Below are positions 1 through 13,439 of a DNA stretch of 64,000 nucleotides, piece by piece. The notes below the pieces were generated by a model. The model saw only the letters and a list, made by a program, of their open reading frames with translations, had not been told where the DNA came from and ran no database searches. Location of the stretch: positions 78,881,322-78,945,321 of the forward strand of contig CATQJL010000223.1 of assembly GCA_958299035.1 (NCBI GenBank), read 5' to 3'. Position numbers and translations under genes: made by a program. Position 1 is the first letter of the stretch; every line of letters starts with the position of its first letter. This DNA comes from Cylicocyclus nassatus. Taxonomy: Eukaryota; Nematoda; Chromadorea; Rhabditida; Strongylidae.

Positions 1-387
1 TACTGGTTTGCGGAGCACAGCGTAGGAAGCCTACGAGGTATCTCGATATGACCGCTATGACTGTCCGAGATTTTTTTTTTGTAACATAGAGAAAACACTC
101 TAAGATTTGCTTTAAAGACAAAGATTTTCGCATTTTATCGGGAACGAAGATGTAAGAAACGAGACAATGCAAAAAAACTTTCTTGGCAGGTTGTAAGTCG
201 CAGTGAAGCACCAAAATATCCTGGAATGTTAGAGCCACTGACTGTTTGGGGTTTGCGGTCTATCCAAAGAAAGTCCTTTCCGTTGCAGTGCTGGAAATAA
301 CCGAGATAAAATATTCAGATATAGATTTACCGCGCACGACAGGGTTTGAAATAAGACGAACTCACTCAGACGCGTCATCCGAATAGC

Positions 388-3300
388 TTACTGAGGGCAC
401 GTATAATGGATTATCGAATCGATTGGGGACTCTATAAGAGAATGACATTTGGTTAACTTTTGCAGAAGTTTATTATCTTCATACCTTCTATACAAAGCAA
501 CAGCACTTGCAGCTATTAATAATAGGACTAGAACGAAAATAGCAATTGTTGACGCGTGTATCTGGGTCTTTAGCTGTGGGCTGTAGTCATCGTTTGGCTC
601 TGAAAGTAGCTTATAATGAAAAAAGAGAATATTCAAGATTCATTATAGAAATTTTAGGATAAATAAACAAATTAAAATAAATATTAGGTCGTTTCAAAAG
701 TAATTTCGCTTTTTTCAAACGGACGCCACATTTGATGTAACCAAGGTTTTTAGGAGATCTTGGAAGCATTCGATGCAGCATTTTATCCTCTTTCTAACGG
801 TTATGAAGATGCTGCAAAACAGTCAATGAGCTTTCAGAAAGTAACCAAATTTTGCGACCCATGCTTTTTGAGATGGTCAAGTTTCACGATTTTTTAAAAC
901 TTTCATATCAATCCTCAGAAGGAGTTCAAGTAACGATTCGATAGAGCACACCACCTAGGATATGGCGTAACTTTTTTCTCTTTTCCATAGCTTGTCATAC
1001 ATTTTTAACAGAATTTTAACTGATGCTACCGATTTCCATACTTGGACAGCTAAATCCTCGTAGAACATCAAACGGTGAGTAGCTCGGGTGTCATTCGATG
1101 CAGCTTTTTCTCCTCTTTCTAATGGGTGTTTTTTGTTTCCGATTCGTTTAGTTTCCGGGGAGAAAATCATCATAACTCATTTTTTTAGCGAGCCCCAGGC
1201 TGTACCCGAAAAACTCGAAATTTGATATTTCGAACCCGTAAACCCTCATTTGCTTTTTAAAATTAATGCTAACTCACAGTACCATCTTAGTAGTCTTAAA
1301 ATCCGAAAAATTATGATGTTTGATGCGATTGTTGCTGAGGTGGGCCTGCCAAAATCCGATGGTTTTGTTAAAAAATCTTCTAAAAATTTACGGCGAGCTA
1401 TGAGAAAGAGAAAAAAGTAGTACTGTATTCTATAAGGTTTACTCTATCGAATCGTTACTTGAACTCCTTCTGAGGATTGATATGAAAGTTTAAAAAAATC
1501 GTGAAACTTGACCATCTCAAAAAGCATGGGTCGCAAAATTTGGTTACTTTCTGAAAGCTCATTGACTGTTTTGCAGCATCTTCATAACCGTTAGAAAGAG
1601 GATAAAATGCTGCATCGAATGCTTCCAAGATCTCCTAAAAACCTTTGTTACATCAAATGTGGCGTCCGTTTGAAAAAAGCGAAATTACTCTTGAAACGAC
1701 CTAATAGAATAAATATGAAGCTTCAAGTGTGTACAGACCAAAGAGATCAAGATAAAGTTTACGAGAAGAAAAAGTAATTGTGCCATAAAAAAGGTTGATT
1801 TTCTCTGATTAAAAAATTCTCCAGTCGAGCCTTGATATGACTAACCAGCTGAGAACAGCATTCTAAAGCCATCGAACGAGACATCGTGATCCGTTTTGAA
1901 GACTAGAGATAATGTTTGATTTTCGTTCCGAATGAGATATGGAAATGAACGTTTTCCATGAAATCTGAAAATTTTTGTGCGATAGCTGTCAAAACACGAA
2001 AAATCCAATCATAGTCTAATTCTAGGCGAAGGCGGATGAGCATATAAGTCGCACAGATTATTGGCCTCGAGCACTGTTCACGCGCTCCAGCTATAAAAGA
2101 TGCTCGACAGCCGCGTTTGCACCTGCTTCGTGACATCGAACCGTCCGCCTTCGCCCATGAGTGGATTTTGAGCCTATCCTTCATAAAGTGTTTAGGCCTT
2201 AAAATGAGTTAAATAATCAACAACACCAATCTTACTATTCAAAACTTCCCTATTTGTTTTTTTTTTCATTTTTGATACAAGCATTCGACTTCTGGATTTG
2301 CTGAAAAGTACAAAGACAAAGAAAGAATGATCTTTACTTACACATCGATATGTTTTCCGGTTGTGTTCTCACCATCAAATAGCGCCAATACATCGTTGTA
2401 TGGTTCCGTGTAAAATTCCGTAATATTCAATACGACATGGTGTCTGTAAAAGAATTTCTGGTAGAGAAAAATTCAGAAAATCCAAGAATGAACTAACCCA
2501 GCTGGAGCAACAATCCTATCTACACAAACTAGGTCGCTACAGTACGGTATCGGATAACCAGGAGATGTCAACTCTTTCCACTCTCCAACAACAGCCTGAT
2601 GGATTTGTGGCTCCAGTTCATCGCATGAACAGTCTGTAATTATTTGGATTAATTTCAGCTGGACGTATGCCTCAACGGCGCATTGTCCAGGTTGTTCATC
2701 ATCTACTAACCACGCCCCCATTAGTGGGTGTAACGCCGATCCCGCCTATCTGCGATCACCTATTGACGCGTTTTAACATGACAAGCACGATGACAAGAAT
2801 AACGCCTGGAACTTGTCCATGCTCTCAAGAAAATGTTTCAAAAAGGGGGTTTTCGAAATTTTTACGCTTTTTGAACCTCTTATCTGAAATCGGGACAAAA
2901 GTTTGGAAAAAACCAATATTAAAGTCGAAAATCAACCAGGACAATGTCCTCAGATACAACTAATTCCTTACCATCTGTACCCATCCATTTCACAGAAAAT
3001 GATGCGATAGAGTCAAGAGTATAATTCTCAGGTAACATTCTTTGGAAGAGAATTACGGTATCAGTACGCTCAACGCGTTTCCAGTGACGTTTCAGCTGTT
3101 TTCCGGTAATTGTTGAGAATCTAGAATTACAAAATCATTTTACTGTAGAGGCGGACCCTAGGGAGGGAAGGGAAAGTGGGGGAGGGGGGGGGGGGGGGGT
3201 TGGATGAGAAGTGTGATTATAATATGCTGCTATTTTCCATAAAGAGATAATTTTTCTAGAACTGTTAGCCTTGATTCTGACTTGCCAGCTCGCAGGATAA

Positions 3301-6300
3301 CCTCAGAAGTTTTGTTCGGAAAAAATTGGCGCTTTCAACATCAGAATATTTTTGGCAACCGCACTTTGGCCGCTCCTGCCACGCCCATTTTTAGCCTCCA
3401 CATTTTTTCCAGAAAGCGCCATCAACAATATGCACTCACCGTCGCACATCTGTTCCTGTCACAACAGTCAACGTATCGAATTCCGATGTGAAATTGAATG
3501 TCGATGTGAATTGCTAAAGAAAAAATAATCAAAACGTCACAAATTCAATTTTAACGAGACATACCGAGGCATAGTAGGAGTTCGGTACATCCCACTTACA
3601 GTACATTAACCTACAGTGTGGTGGTATATCCATTTGTATGTTGCCTTGAGTTTGCATCACTTTTGTTCCCTTGTGGGGACAAGTACATTCTGAAAACAGG
3701 AAATCAAGATATAATAAAGATATATGCGATTCATCGCAGGCGCAGACTGGACGCCGTTGTGTCCGACTAAGAGAGTTCGTACATGGTAGAGACGAGAGAC
3801 GGTGAGAGGGATGAAAAAGCGTACGATAAGGAGAGGGTGACAGCTTCCGTAGTGGCGCCCAGTCTTTGCGTGCGATGAATAGTCTGTAGATAGATAGCAG
3901 TGCCGGTTCAAAATATTTCTTCTGGGAGGGGGGAGGGGCAAAAATTTTTTCCGCAAAGCTTATTTGAATTTTTGAAAAATTTCAAAAATTTTAATGATTC
4001 ACAAGTATGAACAAGTCATTTACCCAGGTTTTTAACTCATGTAAGCAACTTCAAAATCTTTTAAACTTCAAAATTGAAATGTTACTATCTCTTCAAATTT
4101 GAAGTTTTTTCTATAATTTCGGTTTTTTTGGTGCTACAGAAAATCTTCTATGAGAATTCTGATTCCACAGCTGCTGCATGCTAAATCTCTTCTGGCTCCT
4201 CATCTAACTTTTTGATTATTTGTTTGCATTTAAGTCAGTTCAAGGCCGATTATAAGGAATCAAGTAGCTTTTCTTGCTCGCAATTCCTCTGGGAATCTGT
4301 CCTCCACTTTCTAGAAAGGTCCTAGCTATCCTTGCTCGAGGACTTACTGACCTTGAGGCATCCATACAGACTCAACGCTCATGTTGAATCCATGACGGGT
4401 GACCAGTCGATCTGTTACAAATTCAGTCTCCATAGCGTCACCGGTCAAGACAATTTTGCTGTCATCGTATGTTCCATTTAATCTGAAATGCAAAGCAAAG
4501 TTCAATGGAGTAAAAATGTGGTAAGGGGGAGGGGGGCGGGGGAGGAACCGCCTATAGTGCCCGGTGACAAAAAGTATAAATCAAATCTTCGCAAATTTGG
4601 GTCCTGACAAGACATAGTGACTTGAGGCAGGTGTGGGTGGGGCTTTGACTTTTTTCCTCAAACGGGCCTTGTTTGCGTAGATACGCGCAAAAAGGAGCAG
4701 AACCTCAATCTGCAGCCATTTTGCATGTTCATCTTTTGCATGACCAGAGGGCGGGGCGTGCTCTGATTGGTTGCTTGATCAACTACAGTAGTATGTGTAA
4801 AAGGACCGGTAGTCAGTGGAAGCGGCTCCCGAATATCTTCTTTATCTTTGATTACCCACTTACCTTTCCAGAAGTATTCCATCGATGAAGAAATCAAGAT
4901 AATCTTGTTTGTCAGTATTCATGTAATGTATAGTAACCACAAATGTTGGCGACATATTGTCATGAAGAGTTGTGTTGTGCAAAAATTTCTTTCTGCATCG
5001 GAAATTAGAGCAGTAGAGATCAGGAAATCCTGGTGACGTTACGAACACTGGCGTATTGCCAACAATTACATCCGATCTGTCGCAGTGACACGCTGAAAAA
5101 ATGACAGAATATATAGGAAAATGGATGAACGAGAAACTGCGAGGATGGCTATGATTTTGAAGATAAAACATTTCGAAAAATTGTGCGTTTATAACATTGG
5201 CGGTCCCTAGAATTGTTTTAAACCCTCTAAAATATTTTTGAAAAAGCTTTTCAAGTTTTCTGTGAGCTTCTACAGTTAACTTGGAAACTTAGCCCCTTAC
5301 AATTGATTTAAAATACTTATTCAGCTTTAAAAAATGCAGAAATCAATTGAATCATTGAAAGAAGGAAAATAGTGTATTTCTACGACTTTTGTTAACTTCC
5401 AAGAATTTTGCGACGTGTTCCTAGTTCCCCTCCCGTTCTTTTCCAATGTTGCCATTCCCTCAATTATTTCGACGGAAGGGAATTTTTTAGTACTTAGTTT
5501 TTTATTAGTTATGAAGGAAATTATGGGTGTATGCAAAAGGCTTCATCTTTGGTCAAATTACTTACGGTCCTCAATGAATTCCTTATAAGAAATGTTGAAC
5601 TTCGGCTGGAAACTGACAGATCTTGTCAGCAAAAAGTCTACAGTATCCGTTGCAGAGACTAAGCGTGATCCTGATAGGCTTATCCTCCTAAATTTTGTCT
5701 CTTGATTTTTGTCAAACGTATAAAGAGAAAAACGTACTTAAAAAAGACCTCACTCTCTCCTTTCTGATCAAAAACGACACTTTTTAATTGGTTGAAGATG
5801 AAATACAATTTGCGTCCAGGCACTGATGATACAAGTCGAAAAGGACAACCTGAAATGCCCGAAATTGAACGGAGTTGGTATTTCTCGCAAATAGAGTTTT
5901 GTACTAAAAATGGTAGAACTCACACATATGCCCTGGACGATCAAAAGACGGTACTTCCTGGAAATTCGGAGAGGCCACGAGATAGGGATATGGACATGTT
6001 TGTACTTCTAAATAATTTCTCTCACAGATGCCGTGATTACTAAGTTTCCCTTCTAATCTGGTTCACTTGTTCAGAGGTGTTTGCTTTTACACATGTGTAA
6101 GAATGATAGAAAATACTTTGTTTGTTTTTTTACTTTAAAGTTATTGGAAGAGAGGGAGAGCGGGTTTTCTGTTGGGTATGCTTAAATGAAATTTGACGAC
6201 ATTAAAAGTTGCTCGAGGATAACAAGTTGAAAATGAGGAAAGGAACCAAGAAAAATGGCTGCCGCAGGACCTCTTCGTGCATGGGAGGAGGCGGGGTGGG

Positions 6301-9300
6301 AAAAGAATTTTGAAAGGGGTGCTACTTCAGAAATTTCCTTTTTTGTAGGCAATGGCCGTTAGCTACGATCTCCGAAAATATTATAAGAATGTCCAGAAAC
6401 TTCTCGCAAAAGAAGTGTAATATCTAAAAAAAATAGCGTTGTCATAAGCTAAATTCTTTTCAAAAAACTGATCTAATCCTTACAAGTCTTTATGATTCGA
6501 TATTTCAATAAAAAAAAAGATATCATGGAAAAGGGTTCGTACAACTCTGAGTTGCAATTTTACCTAGCATACCCAAAAGAAGCGCCTCATTTCTTGCATA
6601 CTTTTAAGCTACGACCTAAAGCGAGAGCTGGTCTCCGTGATATGGATTTACCTGGTCCCACACGATCGAAACTTATCGTGAACGCTGTAGTGCTATAGTA
6701 TCGTCTATACGAATGAGAATGTATGCGAAATCCAATTCCAGTAGTTGCTGTGAAAACGTAATTTTCATGCATACTGAAAATAATTTATATCAGCAAAGAT
6801 CCGCAGTTTTGTCCGCACTCACGTCTTCAGCTCGGCGCAATGCAAAAGCTCAATCTCGGATCCATTCACAGTGAAGTACTGATAGATACGTACAGTGTCA
6901 CGAAGAGACAATAGGACTGACTCGACAGTCAGTGCAAGACTTGAGTTATCTGCTGGTTGAATCTGAAGCAGGTGGGATGTCTAGTATACCAGTGAAAGGC
7001 CAGATTAAAACTGAATTATAAAGTTATGGAAATTATGAAATTTACGTTTTTAGTTATATGACTCGTGAAGTTCACATCTTTTTGTGGCAATTCTTATCAA
7101 TAGAAGTATGAGGTAACTAGTGGCAGCTTATGTATCTTACCACCTTGGCGCAGATCAAAGTGTGCGCGACTTAGTGTACCACAAGACTGGTGTTAACATT
7201 TTCAAACGCTATCGCGAAATAAGGAAAGTACTACTTTATGCTTGCTGACTTAGGTTTATTCGATAGCTTTCCCAAAAAAATTTTGGGTTTCCAAGATGTT
7301 TCTCCTTTTCTCGCATTTTTCATAAAATATTTGGGGGAAAGACGCGTGCTACAAAGCTATTTGCCATTATAAACAGTCGAGCAAAGGCTGGATATGTATA
7401 TAGTGAAGTACGACTCCACTTCTTAGTGATTTGTGCATCTTGGCACATATGATACAGTGATCGCAGAAAATTATAAAATCAATGCAAAAGTAGGACTGAG
7501 AAAAGGAAAAATGGTAAATTTGTGAGAACGTCAGGCAGGACGCAGCAAAGGCTGGCCGCATTTGCTTCTGGAAGTGCCTGGAGAGCTCCAGACTTTTTCG
7601 AGCCTCTAATCATTCTTCGCACCTTTAATTACTTTATAAGCAGGAATAGACAAGAAGCTTCTTGAAGAGTATTTTACTTTAGACCAAGTTGGAAATCTTG
7701 TAGAATGCAATTGTTTCAATCCGAGCTATAATCGGTTAAGTCTACAGAATATCGGGCCCAGAGCAGTTTCCTTCAGAAATCGTGGAGTAGAAAGGAATAA
7801 GACTGCCGCAAAATGAAGAACCTGGCTATAATTCTTTGAAGTCCTTGTTTTTGATCGAAATTATTAAAAGGAAAAAGATTTAAAAGAATGTGTTCAACAT
7901 TCCGGCTTGAAGATTTGATAGACCGAGTCAAACTTCCATATCTGCTAAAAACTCTGAGTTTTATACCGCTTTCGATGTTGAATTAGGCTAATTCTACAAA
8001 CCTCTACTGAAATGTACTATTTCATGCGCTTCGAATATGAAACATGAAACCTATGTCTCGTAATCTACCACCACTTGAAAAATTTCAGTAATTGGGTATA
8101 GGTCGGATAGATACTTAGCGGTGCGAGGAAGTAATTAGAAGCGCGAGAAACTCTGAAGCTCCTCAGGTATTTCCATAAGCAGAAGCGGTAGGCCTTTGCT
8201 GCCTCCTGCCCGACCGCCGGTTTGTGACAGAAGGAAGGGTAGGTGAAGCTAGCTGTGTACTAATCCGGTAAGGCCTAAGACATACCTCGCCCGATTTCGT
8301 CAAATCGCTACAACCACTCAACTTGGCAATTTGCCAGCTATTTACAAATCAACCGTGCGCGGGTCCTATATGCATAGGCGCGTAGCTTCCGTAAAAGTTA
8401 AAGCAAAAGCTTCAAGTCTGACCCATGGAAAGCGCGTTGACGACCAGTTATGAAGAGTCGCGCAGTGCTAAATCGCGCAGCGACTGGAATCGCGTGAGGT
8501 ATGCCTTAGGCCTAAGACAAATGGTAGATCTATGATTTTCGTGAACATAAGTTGGTGTCTTAAATTTGACTACCCACCTTTAATTATTTTTGAGGAAATA
8601 TACTACAAATTTGATTCACTAATATTGTGTGACCTACGGCATGTGATGGTGATCTGTACAAAGTCTTACACACACTCAGTAAAGTGGTCTAAAGTTGATT
8701 TGTTACCTCAAAAACACAATGCTGATACTCGCAATTGTTCATCGCTGGCTTCTTGATCTCTGCATGTTCATATTCGATGCCGTAGGTTAATCGTGGACAA
8801 TCGCAAGTGGATGATCTTCGCGTTTCTGACTCATCGTCTGAAGTATAACTTCAAAACATAATGATTTTGGATTCTTCACTCCATAAATGAGTAATCGTTC
8901 CTAAATTACCGTCTAAGTAACTTCATCCCAATGAACAGCCTGTAAATGTTTATATAGGCAACCGTAGAGTTTTTTGCTATAATGCATATGGCCATTTTTT
9001 GTGTTAGGACAGAATTCTACGAGAGTGATAGAAAAACCTTCCCCGAGCTGGTAAACTTGCAGGGAAAAAAAGCAAAGACTTCGCAGTTTCGATTGTACTC
9101 GTCGATCGAGATTGAGCTCTAAGAAACATTCAATAGTTCTTTCGTTTTCCATACTATGATAGAAGTTGTCTTACTTGTTGATGTTTCATAGTTCTTTTTC
9201 CCGATCAAGAATAAGAATAATGAAAGTCCGAGTTTTTTGTGTGAGGCGAAGCAAAAGAGAGTTCCCTAGTTAAAGGAGCATCTTTCAAAAAATCTTTACG

Positions 9301-10418
9301 GTTATTCTTTGCGGAAAATCTCGAAATTTTAGGCGAGATGGATTGATCTAGCGACGAATCACAAGAAAAATTACATCTTCAAAAATTTTCACCCATTCTC
9401 GGGGGGAGGGGGAACTCTTGGACCGGCACTATTAGCTAGCTACGTGCCCATTACCATTAATAGATAGCCTATACTGGGCAAGATCTCAGGGCTCCTTTAC
9501 TCCAAAAAACTCTGTAGTTGTTCTAACATAAGAGTGAATCAAAGCACCTGTTACTCGTAAAAATTACAAAAATGGCCAATGTTGATAAGATTTTGTAGTG
9601 CCCAAAGGTCGAAGGCAGCGTTCTTATGCTAACGTTCGAATACATTTCTATTATGCTAACCTCTACGGAAGTCTCTATCAACATACTGGCAGACCACCAA
9701 CGTGATCATAGTATTGGCGACATAGAAGACTCCACCTAGGTGGCATTATAGCATTAGTTTACATAAATGCTTGAAATCAGTCTATCGCTGAGTCATTTGT
9801 AACTTAATCTGTGAGCCTGCACACTACGCGTGGCAACCGCCGACACCCTTACTAGCAACTCCTCACTAAAATCTTTCAGCATAACAGACTATGGAAATGT
9901 ATCCTAGTAACTGATACAAATCCAATCATATCAAAAGAGACAAGGATGGCTAAAATCACTGAAGATGTGAATTTTCTAACCTTACAAGTCGTCGAGTAGC
10001 AAGCATGGTGGGCAATGCGCACAATAAGTCACAAATGACTCGAAGGTATGACTAGAATACTCAGGAACGCTTTGATGTCGGATTAACAAGTACTTACTTG
10101 TACTTAACGCGCTTTTGGACAAAACCACATGAAATTTGTGGAAAAACTTGTTCAAATTTTTGAACAATATCTGCAAGAGCGTCCTTGAATATCTAGTCTT
10201 CAAACGAGTGATACTTGTGCCTAAAGTTCAATGTGCTTATCAACAGTGATCAAGATGGGATTTTGTACTTCTAATAAGTTGTAAAATTAAACCAGATCAA
10301 ACCGTAGCACAAGTATAAAATCAAGCCGAATTTTACGTTTACCGTAATCGTCAAAAGCTGCAGAACTCGCATAGATTTGGAATATAAGCACGTAGACGAA
10401 GACTGCGTAGATGGCCAT
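388..10418 (-). CDS. CUB-like multidomain type I membrane protein, 16 exons
   Basis: Not a family I can name beyond CUB-like. Exons, from the ATG at 10418 on the minus strand: 10343-10418, 8707-8837, 6823-6962, 5924-6039, 5738-5849, 5566-5687, 4864-5092, 4352-4482, 3565-3689, 3440-3513, 2972-3120, 2498-2633, 2342-2443, 2236-2300, 1846-1902, 388-599. All junctions are GT/AG and keep phase; the exons sum to 1977 nt (658 aa plus stop). Residues 1-20 form a signal peptide (MAIYAVFVYVLIF). About five cysteine-led modules follow, starting near residues 37 (CDC), 119, 234 (CHC), 353 (CTC) and 470 (CSC); modules 3 and 5 carry SPGFPDLYC and SPGYPIPYC, typical of CUB folds. There are many N-glycosylation sequons. 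Residues 606-624 are a transmembrane helix followed by YRR and a 34-residue tail. The protein is probably at the cell surface; its ligand is unknown. Exon 14 contains an A-run and is the least certain. Confidence 0.88.
685..1703. mobile_element. 1-kb TIR element in CUB gene intron 15
   Basis: Ends TAGGTCGTTTCAAAAGTAA and its reverse complement flank a 1-kb unit. The inverted arms are about 260 bp each (685-950 and 1440-1703) and nearly identical. A TA at each end fits a Tc1/mariner-type target duplication. No transposase ORF is present, so it is non-autonomous. It lies wholly inside the intron between the last two coding exons. Confidence 0.85.
2024..2156. repeat. GC-rich palindromic element, GAAGGCGG family
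   Basis: GGCGAAGGCGGATGAGCAT on the left is matched by the inverted CCGTCCGCCTTCGCCC on the right. The arms resemble the ends of elements at 46753-46890 and 59045-59272. It sits inside intron 14 of the CUB gene. Confidence 0.6.
3170..3200. repeat. G-run in an intron of the CUB gene
   Basis: A nearly uninterrupted guanine tract, preceded by GGGAGGGAAGGG, lies in the intron between exons 10 and 11. Such a tract could form a G-quadruplex on the plus strand. It may simply be a mobile-element remnant, since G-rich tracts recur in the GTGGCGTACC repeat family elsewhere in the window. Confidence 0.6.
3900..4070. repeat. Fragment of the GTGGCGTACC repeat family
   Basis: A G-rich stretch followed by AAAAATTTTTTCCGCAAAGC and a block ending in CATGTAAGCAACTT resembles parts of the elements at 34203-35390 and 48115-48465. 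It lacks recognisable ends. It is intronic in the CUB gene. Confidence 0.45.
8271..8515. mobile_element. 245-bp TIR element (MITE) in CUB gene intron 2
   Basis: TAAGGCCTAAGACATACCTC at the left is inverted at the right as GAGGTATGCCTTAGGCCT. There is no coding content. It lies in the 1.7-kb intron between exons 2 and 3, which is long for this gene. Confidence 0.7.
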
Positions 10419-10430
10419 TGCTAGAAGACC
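10419..10430 (-). promoter_or_regulatory. Possible splice-leader acceptor before the CUB gene ATG
   Basis: Immediately upstream of the start codon, the minus strand reads TCTTCTAG followed by CA and then ATG. An AG this close to the start without an upstream coding exon fits nematode trans-splicing. No outron signal was tested, so this is inference. Confidence 0.3.
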
Positions 10431-11878
10431 ACACAATCAGGACGAATATCAGTTGAGGCAAGCCATGTGTTGTTTTTCTGTAACATCGATATCGTCTAAT
10501 ATAAACACACACGCACAATCGGGACTCGTAAAATGTTTAGGCAAAATGATCTGGCGGCATTCGACCACAATGATCGTAAATGAAGAGGGCCACGTAGCTC
10601 ATAGCGATGTTCTGAGAGCTGTTGAGATGGAGAGGTCAGTGATGTTGGCTGGAAGGGATACTTTAAGGTTGTCCTATAAGTAAACTCCATTTATCAAGCT
10701 GTTTTACAAAGTGACCCACCAAAAAATCGCTTAAATCGTGATCCAAGTAAAATTTGAAACCAAAAATCAAAATTTTCAACTAATCTAAAAAAGGGTTTTC
10801 TTCCACAAGGTTCCTACGGACCTCCAATTTCGTCGTTATACAGTAGACACATAGTTCGGAAACTCCAAGTTAAGTTGGTATTCCTCCACGACAAGGGCGC
10901 ATACAGAATTAAAATATTGAGGTTATATTATACTTATCATTCTTTCTAGGACTAGGAGGCGCGAGACCGCCTTGCACACATTGTCTAAACAAGCTTAATC
11001 GTATACTTAGCAGGTTTATACTTGTAATTTATCTCGCCCACTTTATTCACTCTTTGGAAACAGGGAAGAATAAACTCAAACATGTTATGACAACGTCCGC
11101 AATGCGGTCACGAGTCTTCTAGTCGTAGAATAGATGATACTAAGGCTTATAGTATACAATGACATATGTGGGATGGGCTAGAGGGGAGGGGAAGTTTGCA
11201 ATTTTTGGGCTATTTTTTTTCTCGCTTTCTATGCGCCGAGAAAATCAGTAAAAGAATTTTTGAGTACTACTACCTTTCTACTACGAAATGAAGTCGGATT
11301 TGCTTCGCAAGGATCCAATTTCTAAATGATAGAATTTCGTTCAATGGCTTCAATGGCTTCAGTGGCTTTACTTGCATTACGACTTGCTTTACCGAATGGT
11401 ACTGCAAGTCTCCTAGGAAAACAGAATAAGCTTGATTTATCTAAAATGATTTACTTTTGGGACATATATAATAGATTGTTCAGAAAATAATGTTGCATCA
11501 ACGATTATCATGCAATATTGTGGCTGATCAGCGAATGATAGTGAATGGGTTACTGTTTGATATAGCAAAGCAAGCTCTACAAGGTAAAGCCAGATATTTT
11601 TGCATAAGTTGTATTTGATTTGTATTTGATGTATTTGTAGTTGATGTATTTGACGTCTGAACCTAATTTCAAAATGCTTTAAGTGCCTCAAAAATTGAAA
11701 AGTCGTATCTCTGTCCAAGAAATTCGGGGGACTCCCACTATGCTCACGCGTACATTTTCTACGTGAGACATGTATGCACTATTTCGTGATTTTTTTCATG
11801 GCTAGATATCGAGAAAACAAAATTTGGTATGTTTTTACCAGAACAAAGCTAAGCTCCTCACGGATAGGCGATTTTATA
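10431..11878. other. Intergenic, no gene recognised
   Basis: AT-rich sequence upstream of the CUB gene. The only structure seen is a short imperfect minisatellite near 11610-11655 built on TGTATTTGAT. Its ORFs are short and lack nematode-like splice context. Confidence 0.6.
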
Positions 11879-11879
11879 C

Positions 11880-12556
11880 TACAGGGTGTCCCAAAAAAAT
11901 GTATCCACTGTTTGATTGTTAATAACTCTCTTATTATGAAGTCTTTCGAGAAGCGGTAAGCGCCGTTTTGTAGAGCTGGCTTCAGCTTAGATTTACGATA
12001 TAGAGCGAATCACCGACCGCTCTTCATCACTGTAGGATTACGGTAGAAACTTGGAACATATGGTGCCACTGTGGAAAAAGCTACCGTTTCAAAAATTTTC
12101 AAAATGGTGTGAAAACTTGTGTAATAGGGTTTTTAGGGACGCTGAGTTCAATACTCGACTATTCTCAAGATTGCGAAGCTGTTTTAACGGTGTATCCGCA
12201 CTTTTTAGGAACATTGAGAAAATAGCCGCAACTGTTTACCTCGCATAACTCTTCAGTGAAGCATCATAATAAGTTGGGAACTTTACAGTTGGAATCAGCA
12301 ACTCTTGGTCTAGTGTAAAAGTTTTCAGGTGTTTTGATTCCTTCTTGAGTCAAAATATGGCCTTTCATGGCCCAGAACCCTCTCTCAAGTTTCTACCGTA
12401 ATCCTACAGTAACGGAAAAAGATGGACGATTCTCTCTATACTGTAAATCTAAGTTAAAGCCAGCTCTACAAAATGGCGTTCACCGCTTCTCGAAAGACCT
12501 CACAATAAGAGTTATTAACAATCAAACAGTGGATACATTTTTTGGGGCACTCTGTA
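11880..12556. mobile_element. Mariner-type foldback element, GGGTGTCCCAAAA ends
   Basis: The left end ACAGGGTGTCCCAAAAAAAT is inverted at the right as TTTTTTGGGGCACTCTGT. The arms extend about 180 bp each, sharing the inner block TAGAGCTGGCTTCAGCTTAGAT. There is no transposase. The same family recurs at 26353-27020. The CAGGGTGTCCCAAAA terminus is characteristic of Tc1/mariner-derived MITEs. Confidence 0.85.
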
Positions 12557-13430
12557 TAACCCTTTGGAAATATAACCGTAAATGTTATCTGCAGGGGCTA
12601 GTCCTTGAAAGATACCAAATTTATTGCAAAAGGCCTGAAGCGCGACATTTCGCACATTTGACCTATTTTCGTTTTTCGTATTCTATACATAAACAAATTC
12701 CACAAACTGTACACGGGGATGTGCATTGTGGAGATTACATACCTGTGCCGGAAGCTTTTTGAACGAAGACATATTTTTCGGGAAGGGGAAGGCGTGGGAA
12801 TGCGCATGTTTTCAAAGGGCGTTGAAGTGCTAAACATTTCACGGGTTGAAAACTCACGAATCTAACATGGCGGTAAATGCCCCAAAAATTTTGCAAATCT
12901 AGTTCGAATATTCAAAAAATTACAAAAATTATCTTCATCATTTCATGTAAAAACAACTTGATTGCACAATTCTGTAACCCATGTAAGCTACTAACAAAAA
13001 TTTCCAACGTCTCAAAAAACTCATTTCACCTCTGCTTTCATGCCTGCTGAGAGATCGTTCGCAAGAAATAAGTGATTATTTTTGAAAATCCTAAAAAAAT
13101 TCAGAGTACAAGACGCACCTTTTTCAATGCTTCAAGCAAGTACTCGGCCGAATCACAGTGCCTCGCGACATACTCCTTCTCTCTCACGATTCTTTCAGGT
13201 AAGGAGCAGCATGGTAGAAGTTCCTTTGGTAACGAAATTTTTCGGTGTTTCGAGGATGTTCGATTTTAGAAGAAAAAGGTGCTTTCTGCACTCGTGAATA
13301 GGATATTTATTATTAGTGGTTCACGTTCAACAAACGGTTCAAACTCGTATTTTTATAAACAAGATAGTCAGCATCATTTTAATTAGACCCTCCAAGGCTA
13401 ACCTTCAACGCAAACTATACATTGAGACCA
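12557..13430. other. No gene recognised
   Basis: AT-rich stretch. 12770-13000 has weak similarity to the GTGGCGTACC repeat family (GGGAAGGGG tract, then AAAAATTT-rich sequence and CCCATGTAAGCTAC). Nothing coding is supported. Confidence 0.5.
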
Positions 13431-13439
13431 CATCTTTTC

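Noticed and set aside
8925..9152. Minus-strand 79-aa ORF as an extra exon of the CUB gene
   Set aside because: No donor/acceptor pair keeps phase with exons 1 and 2, while exon 1 joins exon 2 directly in frame.
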